Below, one piece after another: positions 26,227 through 40,130 of a DNA stretch of 64,000 nucleotides (the first letter of the stretch is position 1; each line of letters starts with the position of its first letter). A program made the translations under genes and the position numbers. The DNA is from Auanema rhodensis (lineage: Eukaryota; Nematoda; Chromadorea; Rhabditida; Rhabditidae). The stretch is taken from positions 558,001-622,000 of the forward strand of contig CAXKVF010000076.1 in NCBI GenBank assembly GCA_964057225.1. Reading direction: 5' to 3'. The notes below the pieces were generated by a model, which had not been told where the DNA came from, made no database searches, and worked only from the letters and a program-made list of their open reading frames with translations.

Positions 26227-27810
26227 AATATCAATAAAAATTTGTTTTTAGACTAATATGGACATGGGGAATCTAATTTTGAAAACCGCATCTCTTTATC
26301 TTTCACGTGAAGCGAGTTACATACCAAGTGCACATCACGTGTACATTTAATTAGCATAAATTAAAGTTCACGTAAATTTCAAAGTCATGGTTACCATGCA
26401 CCAATATCAATAAAAATTTGTTTTTAGACTAATATGGACATGGGGAATCTAATTTTGAAAACCTCATCTCTTTATCTTCCACGTGAAGCGAGTTACATAC
26501 CAAGTGCACATCACGTGTACATTTAATTAGCATAAATTAAAGTTCACGTAAATTTCAAAGTCATGGTTACCATGAACCAATATCAATAAAAATTTGTTTT
26601 TAGACTAATATGGACATGGGGAATCTAATTTTGAAAACCGCATCTCTTTATCTTCCACGTGAAGCGAGTTACATACCAAGTGCACATCACGTGTACATTT
26701 AATTAGCATAAATTAAAGTTCACGTAAATTTCAAAGTCATGGTTACCATGAACCAATATCAATAAAAATTTGTTTTTAGACTAATATGGACATGGGGAAT
26801 CTAATTTTGAAAACCGCATCTCTTTATCTTCCACGTGAAGCGAGTTACATACCAAGTGCACATCACGTGTACATTTAATTAGCATAAATTAAAGTTCACG
26901 TAAATTTCAAAGTCATGGTTACCATGAACCAATATCAATAAAAATTTGTTTTTAGACTAATATGGACATGGGGAATCAAAGTTTGAAAACCGCATCTCTT
27001 TATCTTTCACGTGAAGCGAGTTACATACCAAGTGCACATCACGTGTACATTTAATTAGCATAAATTAAAGTTCACGTAAATTTCAAAGTCATGGTTACCA
27101 TGAACCAATATCAATAAAAATTTGTTTTTAGACTAATATGGACATGGGGAATCTAATTTTGAAAACCGCATCACTTTATCTTTCACGTGAAGCGAGTTAC
27201 ATACCAAGTGCACATCACGTGTACATTTAATTAGCATAAATTAAAGTTCACGTAAATTTCAAAGTCATGGTTACCATGCACCAATATCAATAAAAATTTG
27301 TTTTTAGACTAATATGGACATGGGGAATCTAATTTTGAAAACCGCATCTCTTTATCTTTCACGTGAAGCGAGTTACATACCAAGTGCACATCACGTGTAC
27401 ATTTAATTAGCATAAATTAAAGTTCACGTAAATTTCAAAGTCATGGTTACCATGCACCAATATCAATAAAAATTTGTTTTTAGACTAATATGGACATGGG
27501 GAATCTAATTTTGAAAACCGCATCTCTTTATCTTTCACGTGAAGCGAGTTACATATCAAGTGCACATCACGTGTACATTTAATTAGCATAAATTAAAGTT
27601 CACGTAAATTTCAAAGTCATGGTTACCATTAACCAATATCAATAAAAATTTGTTTTTAGACTAATATGGACATGGGGAATCTAATTTTGAAAACCGCATC
27701 TCTTTATCTTTCACGTGAAGCGAGTTACATATCAAGTGCACATCACGTGTACATTTAATTAGCATAAATTAAAGTTCACGTAAATTTCAAAGTCATGGTT
27801 ACCATGCACC
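26227..27810. repeat. Mosaic stretch of nine monomers
   Basis: Contains cctcatc/cttcc (26403), two further T77C monomers (26579, 26755), caaagtttg (26931), T67A (27107), a consensus unit (27283) and the C98T dimer (27459-27810). This order copies the run seen at 20595-21474, lacking the T16C unit. Confidence 0.8.
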
Positions 27811-29746
27811 AATATCAATAAAAATTTGTTTTTAGACTAATATGGACATGGGGAATCTAATTTTGAAAACCGCATCTCTTTATCTTTCACGTGAAGCGAG
27901 TTACATATCAAGTGCACATCACGTGTACATTTAATTAGCATAAATTAAAGTTCACGTAAATTTCAAAGTCATGGTTACCATTAACCAATATCAATAAAAA
28001 TTTGTTTTTAGACTAATATGGACATGGGGAATCTAATTTTGAAAACCGCATCTCTTTATCTTTCAAGTGAAGCGAGTTACATACCAAGTGCACATCACGT
28101 GTACATTTAATTAGCATAAATTAAAGTTCACGTAAATTTCAAAGTCATGGTTACCATGCACCAATATCAATAAAAATTTGTTTTTAGACTAATATGGACA
28201 TGAGGAATCTAATTTTGAAAACCGCATCTCTTTATCTTCCACGTGAAGCGAGTTACATACCAAGTGCACATCACGTGTACATTTAATTAGCATAAATTAA
28301 AGTTCACGTAAATTTCAAAGTCATGGTTACCATGAACCAATATCAATAAAAATTTGTTTTTAGACTAATATGGACATGGGGAATCAAAGTTTGAAAACCG
28401 CATCTCTTTATCTTTCACGTGAAGCGAGTTACATACCAAGTGCACATCACGTGTACATTTAATTAGCATAAATTAAAGTTCACGTAAATTTCAAAGTCAT
28501 GGTTACCATGAACCAATATCAATAAAAATTTGTTTTTAGACTAATATGGACATGGGGAATCTAATTTTGAAAACCGCATCACTTTATCTTTCACGTGAAG
28601 CGAGTTACATACCAAGTGCACATCACGTGTACATTTAATTAGCATAAATTAAAGTTCACGTAAATTTCAAAGTCATGGTTACCATGCACCAATATCAATA
28701 AAAATTTGTTTTTAGACTAATATGGACATGGGGAATCTAATTTTGAAAACCGCATCTCTTTATCTTTCACGTGAAGCGAGTTACATATCAAGTGCACATC
28801 ACGTGTACATTTAATTAGCATAAATTAAAGTTCACGTAAATTTCAAAGTCATGGTTACCATTAACCAATATCAATAAAAATTTGTTTTTAGACTAATATG
28901 GACATGGGGAATCTAATTTTGAAAACCGCATCTCTTTATCTTTCAAGTGAAGCGAGTTACATACCAAGTGCACATCACGTGTACATTTAATTAGCATAAA
29001 TTAAAGTTCACGTAAATTTCAAAGTCATGGTTACCATGCACCAATATCAATAAAAATTTGTTTTTAGACTAATATGGACATGAGGAATCTAATTTTGAAA
29101 ACCGCATCTCTTTATCTTTCACGTGAAGCGAGTTACATACCAAGTGCACATCACGTGTACATTTAATTAGCATAAATTAAAGTTCACGTAAATTTCAAAG
29201 TCATGGTTACCATGAACCAATATCAATGAAAATTTGTTTTTAGACTAATATGGACATGGGGAATCTAATTTTGAAAACCGCATCTCTTTATCTTCCACGT
29301 GAAGCGAGTTACATACCAAGTGCACATCACGTGTACATTTAATTAGCATAAATTAAAGTTCACGTAAATTTCAAAGTCATGGTTACCATGAACCAATATC
29401 AATAAAAATTTGTTTTTAGACTAATATGGACATGGGGAATCAAAGTTTGAAAACCGCATCTCTTTATCTTTCACGTGAAGCGAGTTACATACCAAGTGCA
29501 CATCACGTGTACATTTAATTAGCATAAATTAAAGTTCACGTAAATTTCAAAGTCATGGTTACCATGAACCAATATCAATAAAAATTTGTTTTTAGACTAA
29601 TATGGACATGGGGAATCTAATTTTGAAAACCGCATCACTTTATCTTTCACGTGAAGCGAGTTACATACCAAGTGCACATCACGTGTACATTTAATTAGCA
29701 TAAATTAAAGTTCACGTAAATTTCAAAGTCATGGTTACCATGCACC
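27811..29746. repeat. 5-mer then 6-mer copies of one HOR (880 and 1056 bp)
   Basis: The 6-mer at 28691-29746 has the order C98T/ttaacc, C80A, G41A, T77C, caaagtttg, T67A. The block at 27811-28690 has the same order, but G41A and T77C sit in one monomer (28163-28338). This shows loss of one unit through exchange inside a monomer. A private aatatcaatgaaaa lies near 29219. Confidence 0.87.
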
Positions 29747-29922
29747 AATATCAATAAAAATTTGTTTTTAGACTAATATGGACATGGGGAATCTAATTTT
29801 GAAAACCGCATCTCTTTATCTTTCACGTGAAGCGAGTTACATACCAAGTGCACATCACGTGTACATTTAATTAGCATAAATTAAAGTTCACGTAAATTTC
29901 AAAGTCATGGTTACCATGAACC
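29747..29922. repeat. Single consensus-like monomer
   Basis: One 176-bp monomer ending in gaacc that separates the 6-mer at 28691-29746 from the 23-mer domain. Confidence 0.8.
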
Positions 29923-32900
29923 AATATCAATAAAAATTTGTTTTTAGACTAATATGGACATGGGGAATCTAATTTTGAAAACCGCATCACTTTATCTTTC
30001 ACGTGAAGCGAGTTACATACCAAGTGCACATCACGTGTACATTTAATTAGCATAAATTAAAGTTCACGTAAATTTCAAAGTCATGGTTACCATGCACCAA
30101 TATCAATAAAAATTTGTTTTTAGACTAATATGGACATGGGGAATCTAATTTTGAAAACCGCATCTCTTTATCTTTCACGTGAAGCGAGTTACATACCAAG
30201 TGCACATCACGTGTACATTTAATTAGCATAAATTAAAGTTCACGTAAATTTCAAAGTCATGGTTACCATGCACCAATATCAATAAAAATCTGTTTTTAGA
30301 CTAATATGGACATGGGGAATCTAATTTTGAAAACCGCATCTCTTTATCTTTCACGTGAAGCGAGTTACATACCAAGTGCACATCACGTGTACATTTAATT
30401 AGCATAAATTAAAGTTCACGTAAATTTCAAAGTCATGGTTACCATGAACCAATATCAATAAAAATTTGTTTTTAGACTAATATGGACATGGGGAATCTAA
30501 TTTTGAAAACCGCATCTCTTTATCTTTCACGTGAAGCGAGTTACATATCAAGTGCACATCACGTGTACATTTAATTAGCATAAATTAAAGTTCACGTAAA
30601 TTTCAAAGTCATGGTTACCATTAACCAATATCAATAAAAATTTGTTTTTAGACTAATATGGACATGGGGAATCTAATTTTGAAAACCGCATCTCTTTATC
30701 TTTCACGTGAAGCGAGTTACATATCAAGTGCACATCACGTGTACATTTAATTAGCATAAATTAAAGTTCACGTAAATTTCAAAGTCATGGTTACCATGCA
30801 CCAATATCAATAAAAATTTGTTTTTAGACTAATATGGACATGAGGAATCTAATTTTGAAAACCGCATCTCTTTATCTTTCACGTGAAGCGAGTTACATAC
30901 CAAGTGCACATCACGTGTACATTTAATTAGCATAAATTAAAGTTCACGTAAATTTCAAAGTCATGGTTACCATGCACCAATATCAATAAAAATTTGTTTT
31001 TAGACTAATATGGACATGGGGAATCTAATTTTGAAAACCGCATCTCTTTATATTTCACGTGAAGCGAGTTACATACCAAGTGCACATCACGTGTACATTT
31101 AATTAGCATAAATTAAAGTTCACGTAAATTTCAAAGTCATGGTTACCATGAACCAATATCAATAAAAATTTGTTTTTAGACTAATATGTACATGGGGAAT
31201 CTAATTTTGAAAACCGCATCTCTTTATCTTCCACGTGAAGCGAGTTACATACCAAGTGCACATCACGTGTACATTTAATTAGCATAAATTAAAGTTCACG
31301 TAAATTTCAAAGTCATGGTTACCATGAACCAATATCAATAAAAATTTGTTTTTAGACTAATATGTACATGGGGAATCTAATTTTGAAAACCGCATCTCTT
31401 TATCTTTCACGTGAAGCGAGTTACATACCAAGTGCACATCACGTGTACATTTAATTAGCATAAATTAAAGTTCACGTAAATTTCAAAGTCATGGTTACCA
31501 TGCACCAATATCAATAAAGATTTGTTTTTAGACTAATATGGACATGGGGAATCTAATTTTGAAAACCGCATCTCTTTATCTTTCACGTGAAGCGAGTTAC
31601 ATATCAAGTGCACATCACGTGTACATTTAATTAGCATAAATTAAAGTTCACGTAAATTTCAAAGTCATGGTTACCATTAACCAATATCAATAAAAATTTG
31701 TTTTTAGACTAATATGGACATGGGGAATCTAATTTTGAAAACCGCATCTCTTTATCTTTCAAGTGAAGCGAGTTACATACCAAGTGCACATCACGTGTAC
31801 ATTTAATTAGCATAAATTAAAGTTCACGTAAATTTCAAAGTCATGGTTACCATGCACCAATATCAATAAAAATTTGTTTTTAGACTAATATGGACATGGG
31901 GAATCTAATTTTGAAAACCGCATTTCTTTATCTTTCACGTGAAGCGAGTTACATACCAAGTGCACATCACGTGTACATTTAATTAGCATAAATTAAAGTT
32001 CACGTAAATTTCAAAGTCATGGTTACCATGCACCAATATCAATAAAAATTTGTTTTTAGACTAATATGGACATGGGGAATCTAATTTTGAAAACCGCATC
32101 TCTTTATCTTTCACGTGAAGCGAGTTACATACCAAGTGCACATCACGTGTACATTTAATTAGCATAAATTAAAGTTCACGTAAATTTCAAAGTCATGGTT
32201 ACCATGAACCAATATCAATAAAAATTTGTTTTTAGACTAATATGGACATGGGGAATCTAATTTTGAAAACCGCATCTCTTTATCTTTCACGTGAAGCGAG
32301 TTACATACCAAGTGCACATCACGTGTACATTTAATTAGCATAAATTAAAGTTCACGTAAATTTCAAAGTCATGGTTACCATCCACCAATATCAATAAAAA
32401 TTTGTTTTTAGACTAATATGGACATGGGGAATCTAATTTTGAAAACCGCATCTCTTTATCTTCCACGTGAAGCGAGTTACATACCAAGTGCACATCACGT
32501 GTACATTTAATTAGCATAAATTAAAGTTCACGTAAATTTCAAAGTCATGGTTACCATGAACCAATATCAATAAAAATTTGTTTTTAGACTAATATGGACA
32601 TGCGGAATCTAATTTTGAAAACCGCATCTCTTTATCTTCCACGTGAAGCGAGTTACATACCAAGTGCACATCACGTGTACATTTAATTAGCATAAATTAA
32701 AGTTCACGTAAATTTCAAAGTCATGGTTACCATGAACCAATATCAATAAAAATTTGTTTTTAGACTAATATGGACATGGGGAATCAAATTTTGAAAACCG
32801 CATCTCTTTATCTTTCACGTGAAGCGAGTTACATACCAAGTGCACATCACGTGTACATTTAATTAGCATAAATTAAAGTTCACGTAAATTTCAAAGTCAT

Positions 32901-33970
32901 GGTTACCATGAACCAATATCAATAAAAATTTGTTTTTAGACTAATATGGACATGGGGAATCTAATTTTGAAAACCGCATCTCTTTATCTTTCACGTGAAG
33001 CGAGTTACATACCAAGTGCACATCACGTGTACATTTAATTAGCATAAATTAAAGTTCACGTAAATTTCAAAGTCTTGGTTACCATGCACCAATATCAATA
33101 AAAATTTGTTTTTAGACTAATATGGACATGGGGAATCTAATTTTGAAAACCGCATCTCTTTATCTTTCACGTGAAGCGAGTTACATATCAAGTGCACATC
33201 ACGTGTACATTTAATTAGCATAAATTAAAGTTTACGTAAATTTCAAAGTCATGGTTACCATTAACCAATATCAATAAAAATCTGTTTTTAGACTAATATG
33301 GACATGGGGAATCTAATTTTGAAAACCGCATCTCTGTATCTTTCACGTGAAGCGAGTTACATATCAAGTGCACATCACGTGTACATTTAATTAGCATAAA
33401 TTAAAGTTCACGTAAATTTCAAAGTCATGGTTACCATTAACCAATATCAATAAAAATTTGTTTTTAGACTAATATGGACATGGGGAATCTAATTTTGAAA
33501 ACCGCATCTCTTTATCTTTCAAGTGAAGCGAGTTACATACCAAGTGCACATCACGTGTACATTTAATTAGCATAAATTAAAGTTCACGTCAATTTCAAAG
33601 TCATGGTTACCATGCACCAATATCAATAAAAATTTGTTTTTAGACTAATATGGACATGGGGAATCTAATTTTGAAAACCGCATCTCTTTATCTTTCACGT
33701 GAAGCAAGTTACATATCAAGTGCACATCACGTGTACATTTAATTAGCATAAATTAAAGTTCACGTAAATTTCAAAGTCATGGTTACCATTAACCAATATC
33801 AATAAAAATTTGTTTTTAGACTAATATGGACATGGGGAATCTAATTTTGAAAACCGCATCTCTTTATCTTTCAAGTGAAGCGAGTTACATACCAAGTGCA
33901 CATCACGTGTACATTTAATTAGCATAAATTAAAGTTCACGTAAATTTCAAAGTCATGGTTACCATGAACC
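29923..33970. repeat. 23-mer HOR, copy 1 (4048 bp)
   Basis: Twenty-three monomers starting with T67A catcac. Rare markers that recur at +4048 are aataaagatttg (31513), gcatttcttt (31920) and ccatccacc (32379). After a one-monomer shift, markers gtcttgg (33073), gtttacgta (33230), ctctgtatc (33333) and cacgtcaattt (33585) recur at +3872. A private tgcggaatct lies near 32602 and gaagcaagtt near 33703. The unit ends with C98T/ttaacc and C80A monomers. Confidence 0.92.
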
Positions 33971-36900
33971 AATATCAATAAAAATTTGTTTTTAGACTAA
34001 TATGGACATGGGGAATCTAATTTTGAAAACCGCATCACTTTATCTTTCACGTGAAGCGAGTTACATACCAAGTGCACATCACGTGTACATTTAATTAGCA
34101 TAAATTAAAGTTCACGTAAATTTCAAAGTCATGGTTACCATGCACCAATATCAATAAAAATTTGTTTTTAGACTAATATGGACATGGGGAATCTAATTTT
34201 GAAAACCGCATCTCTTTATCTTTCACGTGAAGCGAGTTACATACCAAGTGCACATCACGTGTACATTTAATTAGCATAAATTAAAGTTCACGTAAATTTC
34301 AAAGTCATGGTTACCATGCACCAATATCAATAAAAATCTGTTTTTAGACTAATATGGACATGGGGAATCTAATTTTGAAAACCGCATCTCTTTATCTTTC
34401 ACGTGAAGCGAGTTACATACCAAGTGCACATCACGTGTACATTTAATTAGCATAAATTAAAGTTCACGTAAATTTCAAAGTCATGGTTACCATGAACCAA
34501 TATCAATAAAAATTTGTTTTTAGACTAATATGGACATGGGGAATCTAATTTTGAAAACCGCATCTCTTTATCTTTCACGTGAAGCGAGTTACATATCAAG
34601 TGCACATCACGTGTACATTTAATTAGCATAAATTAAAGTTCACGTAAATTTCAAAGTCATGGTTACCATTAACCAATATCAATAAAAATTTGTTTTTAGA
34701 CTAATATGGACATGGGGAATCTAATTTTGAAAACCGCATCTCTTTATCTTTCACGTGAAGCGAGTTACATATCAAGTGCACATCACGTGTACATTTAATT
34801 AGCATAAATTAAAGTTCACGTAAATTTCAAAGTCATGGTTACCATGCACCAATATCAATAAAAATTTGTTTTTAGACTAATATGGACATGAGGAATCTAA
34901 TTTTGAAAACCGCATCTCTTTATCTTTCACGTGAAGCGAGTTACATACCAAGTGCACATCACGTGTACATTTAATTAGCATAAATTAAAGTTCACGTAAA
35001 TTTCAAAGTCATGGTTACCATGCACCAATATCAATAAAAATTTGTTTTTAGACTAATATGGACATGGGGAATCTAATTTTGAAAACCGCATCTCTTTATA
35101 TTTCACGTGAAGCGAGTTACATACCAAGTGCACATCACGTGTACATTTAATTAGCATAAATTAAAGTTCACGTAAATTTCAAAGTCATGGTTACCATGAA
35201 CCAATATCAATAAAAATTTGTTTTTAGACTAATATGTACATGGGGAATCTAATTTTGAAAACCGCATCTCTTTATCTTCCACGTGAAGCGAGTTACATAC
35301 CAAGTGCACATCACGTGTACATTTAATTAGCATAAATTAAAGTTCACGTAAATTTCAAAGTCATGGTTACCATGAACCAATATCAATAAAAATTTGTTTT
35401 TAGACTAATATGTACATGGGGAATCTAATTTTGAAAACCGCATCTCTTTATCTTTCACGTGAAGCGAGTTACATACCAAGTGCACATCACGTGTACATTT
35501 AATTAGCATAAATTAAAGTTCACGTAAATTTCAAAGTCATGGTTACCATGCACCAATATCAATAAAGATTTGTTTTTAGACTAATATGGACATGGGGAAT
35601 CTAATTTTGAAAACCGCATCTCTTTATCTTTCACGTGAAGCGAGTTACATATCAAGTGCACATCACGTGTACATTTAATTAGCATAAATTAAAGTTCACG
35701 TAAATTTCAAAGTCATGGTTACCATTAACCAATATCAATAAAAATTTGTTTTTAGACTAATATGGACATGGGGAATCTAATTTTGAAAACCGCATCTCTT
35801 TATCTTTCAAGTGAAGCGAGTTACATACCAAGTGCACATCACGTGTACATTTAATTAGCATAAATTAAAGTTCACGTAAATTTCAAAGTCATGGTTACCA
35901 TGCACCAATATCAATAAAAATTTGTTTTTAGACTAATATGGACATGGGGAATCTAATTTTGAAAACCGCATTTCTTTATCTTTCACGTGAAGCGAGTTAC
36001 ATACCAAGTGCACATCACGTGTACATTTAATTAGCATAAATTAAAGTTCACGTAAATTTCAAAGTCATGGTTACCATGCACCAATATCAATAAAAATTTG
36101 TTTTTAGACTAATATGGACATGGGGAATCTAATTTTGAAAACCGCATCTCTTTATCTTTCACGTGAAGCGAGTTACATACCAAGTGCACATCACGTGTAC
36201 ATTTAATTAGCATAAATTAAAGTTCACGTAAATTTCAAAGTCATGGTTACCATGAACCAATATCAATAAAAATTTGTTTTTAGACTAATATGGACATGGG
36301 GAATCTAATTTTGAAAACCGCATCTCTTTATCTTTCACGTGAAGCGAGTTACATACCAAGTGCACATCACGTGTACATTTAATTAGCATAAATTAAAGTT
36401 CACGTAAATTTCAAAGTCATGGTTACCATCCACCAATATCAATAAAAATTTGTTTTTAGACTAATATGGACATGGGGAATCTAATTTTGAAAACCGCATC
36501 TCTTTATCTTCCACGTGAAGCGAGTTACATACCAAGTGCACATCACGTGTACATTTAATTAGCATAAATTAAAGTTCACGTAAATTTCAAAGTCATGGTT
36601 ACCATGAACCAATATCAATAAAAATTTGTTTTTAGACTAATATGGACATGGGGAATCTAATTTTAAAAACCGCATCTCTTTATCTTCCACGTGAAGCGAG
36701 TTACATACCAAGTGCACATCACGTGTACATTTAATTAGCATAAATTAAAGTTCACGTAAATTTCAAAGTCATGGTTACCATGAACCAATATCAATAAAAA
36801 TTTGTTTTTAGACTAATATGGACATGGGGAATCTAATTTTGAAAACCGCATCTCTTTATCTTTCACGTGAAGCGAGTTACATACCAAGTGCACATCACGT

Positions 36901-37842
36901 GTACATTTAATTAGCATAAATTAAAGTTCACGTAAATTTCAAAGTCTTGGTTACCATGCACCAATATCAATAAAAATTTGTTTTTAGACTAATATGGACA
37001 TGGGGAATCTAATTTTGAAAACCGCATCTCTTTATCTTTCACGTGAAGCGAGTTACATATCAAGTGCACATCACGTGTACATTTAATTAGCATAAATTAA
37101 AGTTTACGTAAATTTCAAAGTCATGGTTACCATTAACCAATATCAATAAAAATCTGTTTTTAGACTAATATGGACTAGGGGAATCTAATTTTGAAAACCG
37201 CATCTCTGTATCTTTCACGTGAAGCGAGTTACATATCAAGTGCACATCACGTGTACATTTAATTAGCATAAATTAAAGTTCACGTAAATTTCAAAGTCAT
37301 GGTTACCATTAACCAATATCAATAAAAATTTGTTTTTAGACTAATATGGACATGGGGAATCTAATTTTGAAAACCGCATCTCTTTATCTTTCAAGTGAAG
37401 CGAGTTACATACCAAGTGCACATCACGTGTACATTTAATTAGCATAAATTAAAGTTCACGTCAATTTCAAAGTCATGGTTACCATGCACCAATATCAATA
37501 AAAATTTGTTTTTAGACTAATATGGACATGGGGAATCTAATTTTGAAAACCGCATCTCTTTATCTTTCACGTGAAGCGAGTTACATATCAAGTGCACATC
37601 ACGTGTACATTTAATTAGCATAAATTAAAGTTCACGTAAATTTCAAAGTCATGGTTACCATTAACCAATATCAATAAAAATTTGTTTTTAGACTAATATG
37701 GACATGGGGAATCTAATTTTGAAAACCGCATCTCTTTATCTTTCAAGTGAAGCGAGTTACATACCAAGTGCACATCACGTGTACATTTAATTAGCATAAA
37801 TTAAAGTTCACGTAAATTTCAAAGTCATGGTTACCATTAACC
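33971..37842. repeat. 23-mer HOR, copy 2 with one monomer lost (3872 bp)
   Basis: Follows copy 1 directly and repeats its rare variants in order. One unit is missing between ccatccacc (36429) and gtcttgg (36945): copy 1 has a gaatcaaatt monomer (32739-32914) there, and copy 2 does not. Private changes are ttttaaaaac (near 36664) and tggactagggg (near 37174), so the copies have diverged slightly since duplication. Confidence 0.9.
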
Positions 37843-40130
37843 AATATCAATAAAAATTTGTTTTTAGACTAATATGGACATGGGGAATCTAATTTTGAAA
37901 ACCGCATCTCTTTATCTTTCACGTGAAGCGAGTTACATATCAAGTGCACATCACGTGTACATTTAATTAGCATAAATTAAAGTTCACGTAAATTTCAAAG
38001 TCATGGTTACCATTAACCAATATCAATAAAAATTTGTTTTTAGACTAATATGGACATGGGGAATCTAATTTTGAAAACCGCATCTCTTTATCTTTCAAGT
38101 GAAGCGAGTTACATACCAAGTGCACATCACGTGTACATTTAATTAGCATAAATTAAAGTTCACGTAAATTTCAAAGTCATGGTTACCATGCACCAATATC
38201 AATAAAAATTTGTTTTTAGACTAATATGGACATGGGGAATCTAATTTTGAAAACCGCATTTCTTTATCTTTCACGTGAAGCGAGTTACATACCAAGTGCA
38301 CATCACGTGTACATTTAATTAGCATAAATTAAAGTTCACGTAAATTTCAAAGTCATGGTTACCATGCACCAATATCAATAAAAATTTGTTTTTAGACTAA
38401 TATGGACATGGGGAATCTAATTTTGAAAACCGCATCTCTTTATCTTTCACGTGAAGCGAGTTACATACCAAGTGCACATCACGTGTACATTTAATTAGCA
38501 TAAATTAAAGTTCACGTAAATTTCAAAGTCATGGTTACCATGAACCAATATCAATAAAAATTTGTTTTTAGACTAATATGGACATGGGGAATCTAATTTT
38601 GAAAACCGCATCTCTTTATCTTTCACGTGAAGCGAGTTACATACCAAGTGCACATCACGTGTACATTTAATTAGCATAAATTAAAGTTCACGTAAATTTC
38701 AAAGTCATGGTTACCATGCAGCAATATCAATAAAAATTTGTTTTTAGACTAATATGGACATGGGGAATCTAATTTTGAAAACCGCATCTCTTTATCTTTC
38801 ACGTGAAGCGAGTTACATACCAAGTGCACATCACGTGTACATTTAATTAGCATAAATTAAAGTTCACGTAAATTTCAAAGTCATGGTTACCATGAACCAA
38901 TATCAATAAAAATTTGTTTTTAGACTAATATGGACATGGGGAATCTAATTTTGAAAACCGCATCTCTTTATCTTTCACGTGAAGCGAGTTACATACCAAG
39001 TGCACATCACGTGTACATTTAATTAGCATAAATTAAAGTTCACGTCAATTTCAAAGTCATGGTTACCATGCACCAATATCAATAAAAATTTGTTTTTAGA
39101 CTAATATGGACATGGGGAATCTAATTTTGAAAACCGCATCTCTTTATCTTTCACGTGAAGCGAGTTACATACCAAGTGCACATCACGTGTACATTTAATT
39201 AGCATAAATTAAAGTTCACGTAAATTTCAAAGTCATGGTTACCATGCACCAATATCAATAAAAATTTGTTTTTAGACTAATATGGACATGAGGAATCTAA
39301 TTTTGAAAACCGCATCTCTTTATCTTTCACGTGAAGCGAGTTACATACCAAGTGCACATCACGTGTACATTTAATTAGCATAAATTAAAGTTCACGTAAA
39401 TTTCAAAGTCATGGTTACCATGCACCAATATCAATAAAAATTTGTTTTTAGACTAATATGGACATGGGGAATCTAATTTTGAAAACCGCATCTCTTTATC
39501 TTTCACGTGAAGCGAGTTACATACCAAGTGCACATCACGTGTACATTTAATTAGCATAAATTAAAGTTCACGTAAATTTCAAAGTCATGGTTACCATGCA
39601 CCAATATCAATAAAAATTTGTTTTTAGACTAATATGGACATGAGGAATCTAATTTTGAAAACCGCATCTCTTTATCTTTCACGTGAAGCGAGTTACATAC
39701 CAAGTGCACATCACGTGTACATTTAATTAGCATAAATTAAAGTTCACGTAAATTTCAAAGTCATGGTTACCATGCACCAATATCAATAAAAATTTGTTTT
39801 TAGACTAATATGGACATGGGGAATCTAATTTTGAAAACCGCATCTCTTTATATTTCACGTGAAGCGAGTTACATACCAAGTGCACATCACGTGTACATTT
39901 AATTAGCATAAATTAAAGTTCACGTAAATTTCAAAGTCATGGTTACCATGAACCAATATCAATAAAAATTTGTTTTTAGACTAATATGGACATGGGGAAT
40001 CTAATTTTGAAAACCGCATCTCTTTATCTTTCACGTGAAGCGAGTTACATACCAAGTGCACATCACGTGTACATTTAATTAGCATAAATTAAAGTTCACG
40101 TAAATTTCAAAGTCATGGTTACCATGCACC
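37843..40130. repeat. Partial third 23-mer copy and mosaic tail
   Basis: Monomers 37843, 38019 and 38195 repeat C98T/ttaacc, C80A and C66T in the order found at 35555-36082, offset by 13 units (2288 bp). The following junction has ccatgcagc (38716) where the earlier copies have ccatccacc. From 39251 the order is G41A, consensus, G41A, C74A. A cacgtcaattt variant recurs near 39043. Only satellite is present. Confidence 0.8.
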
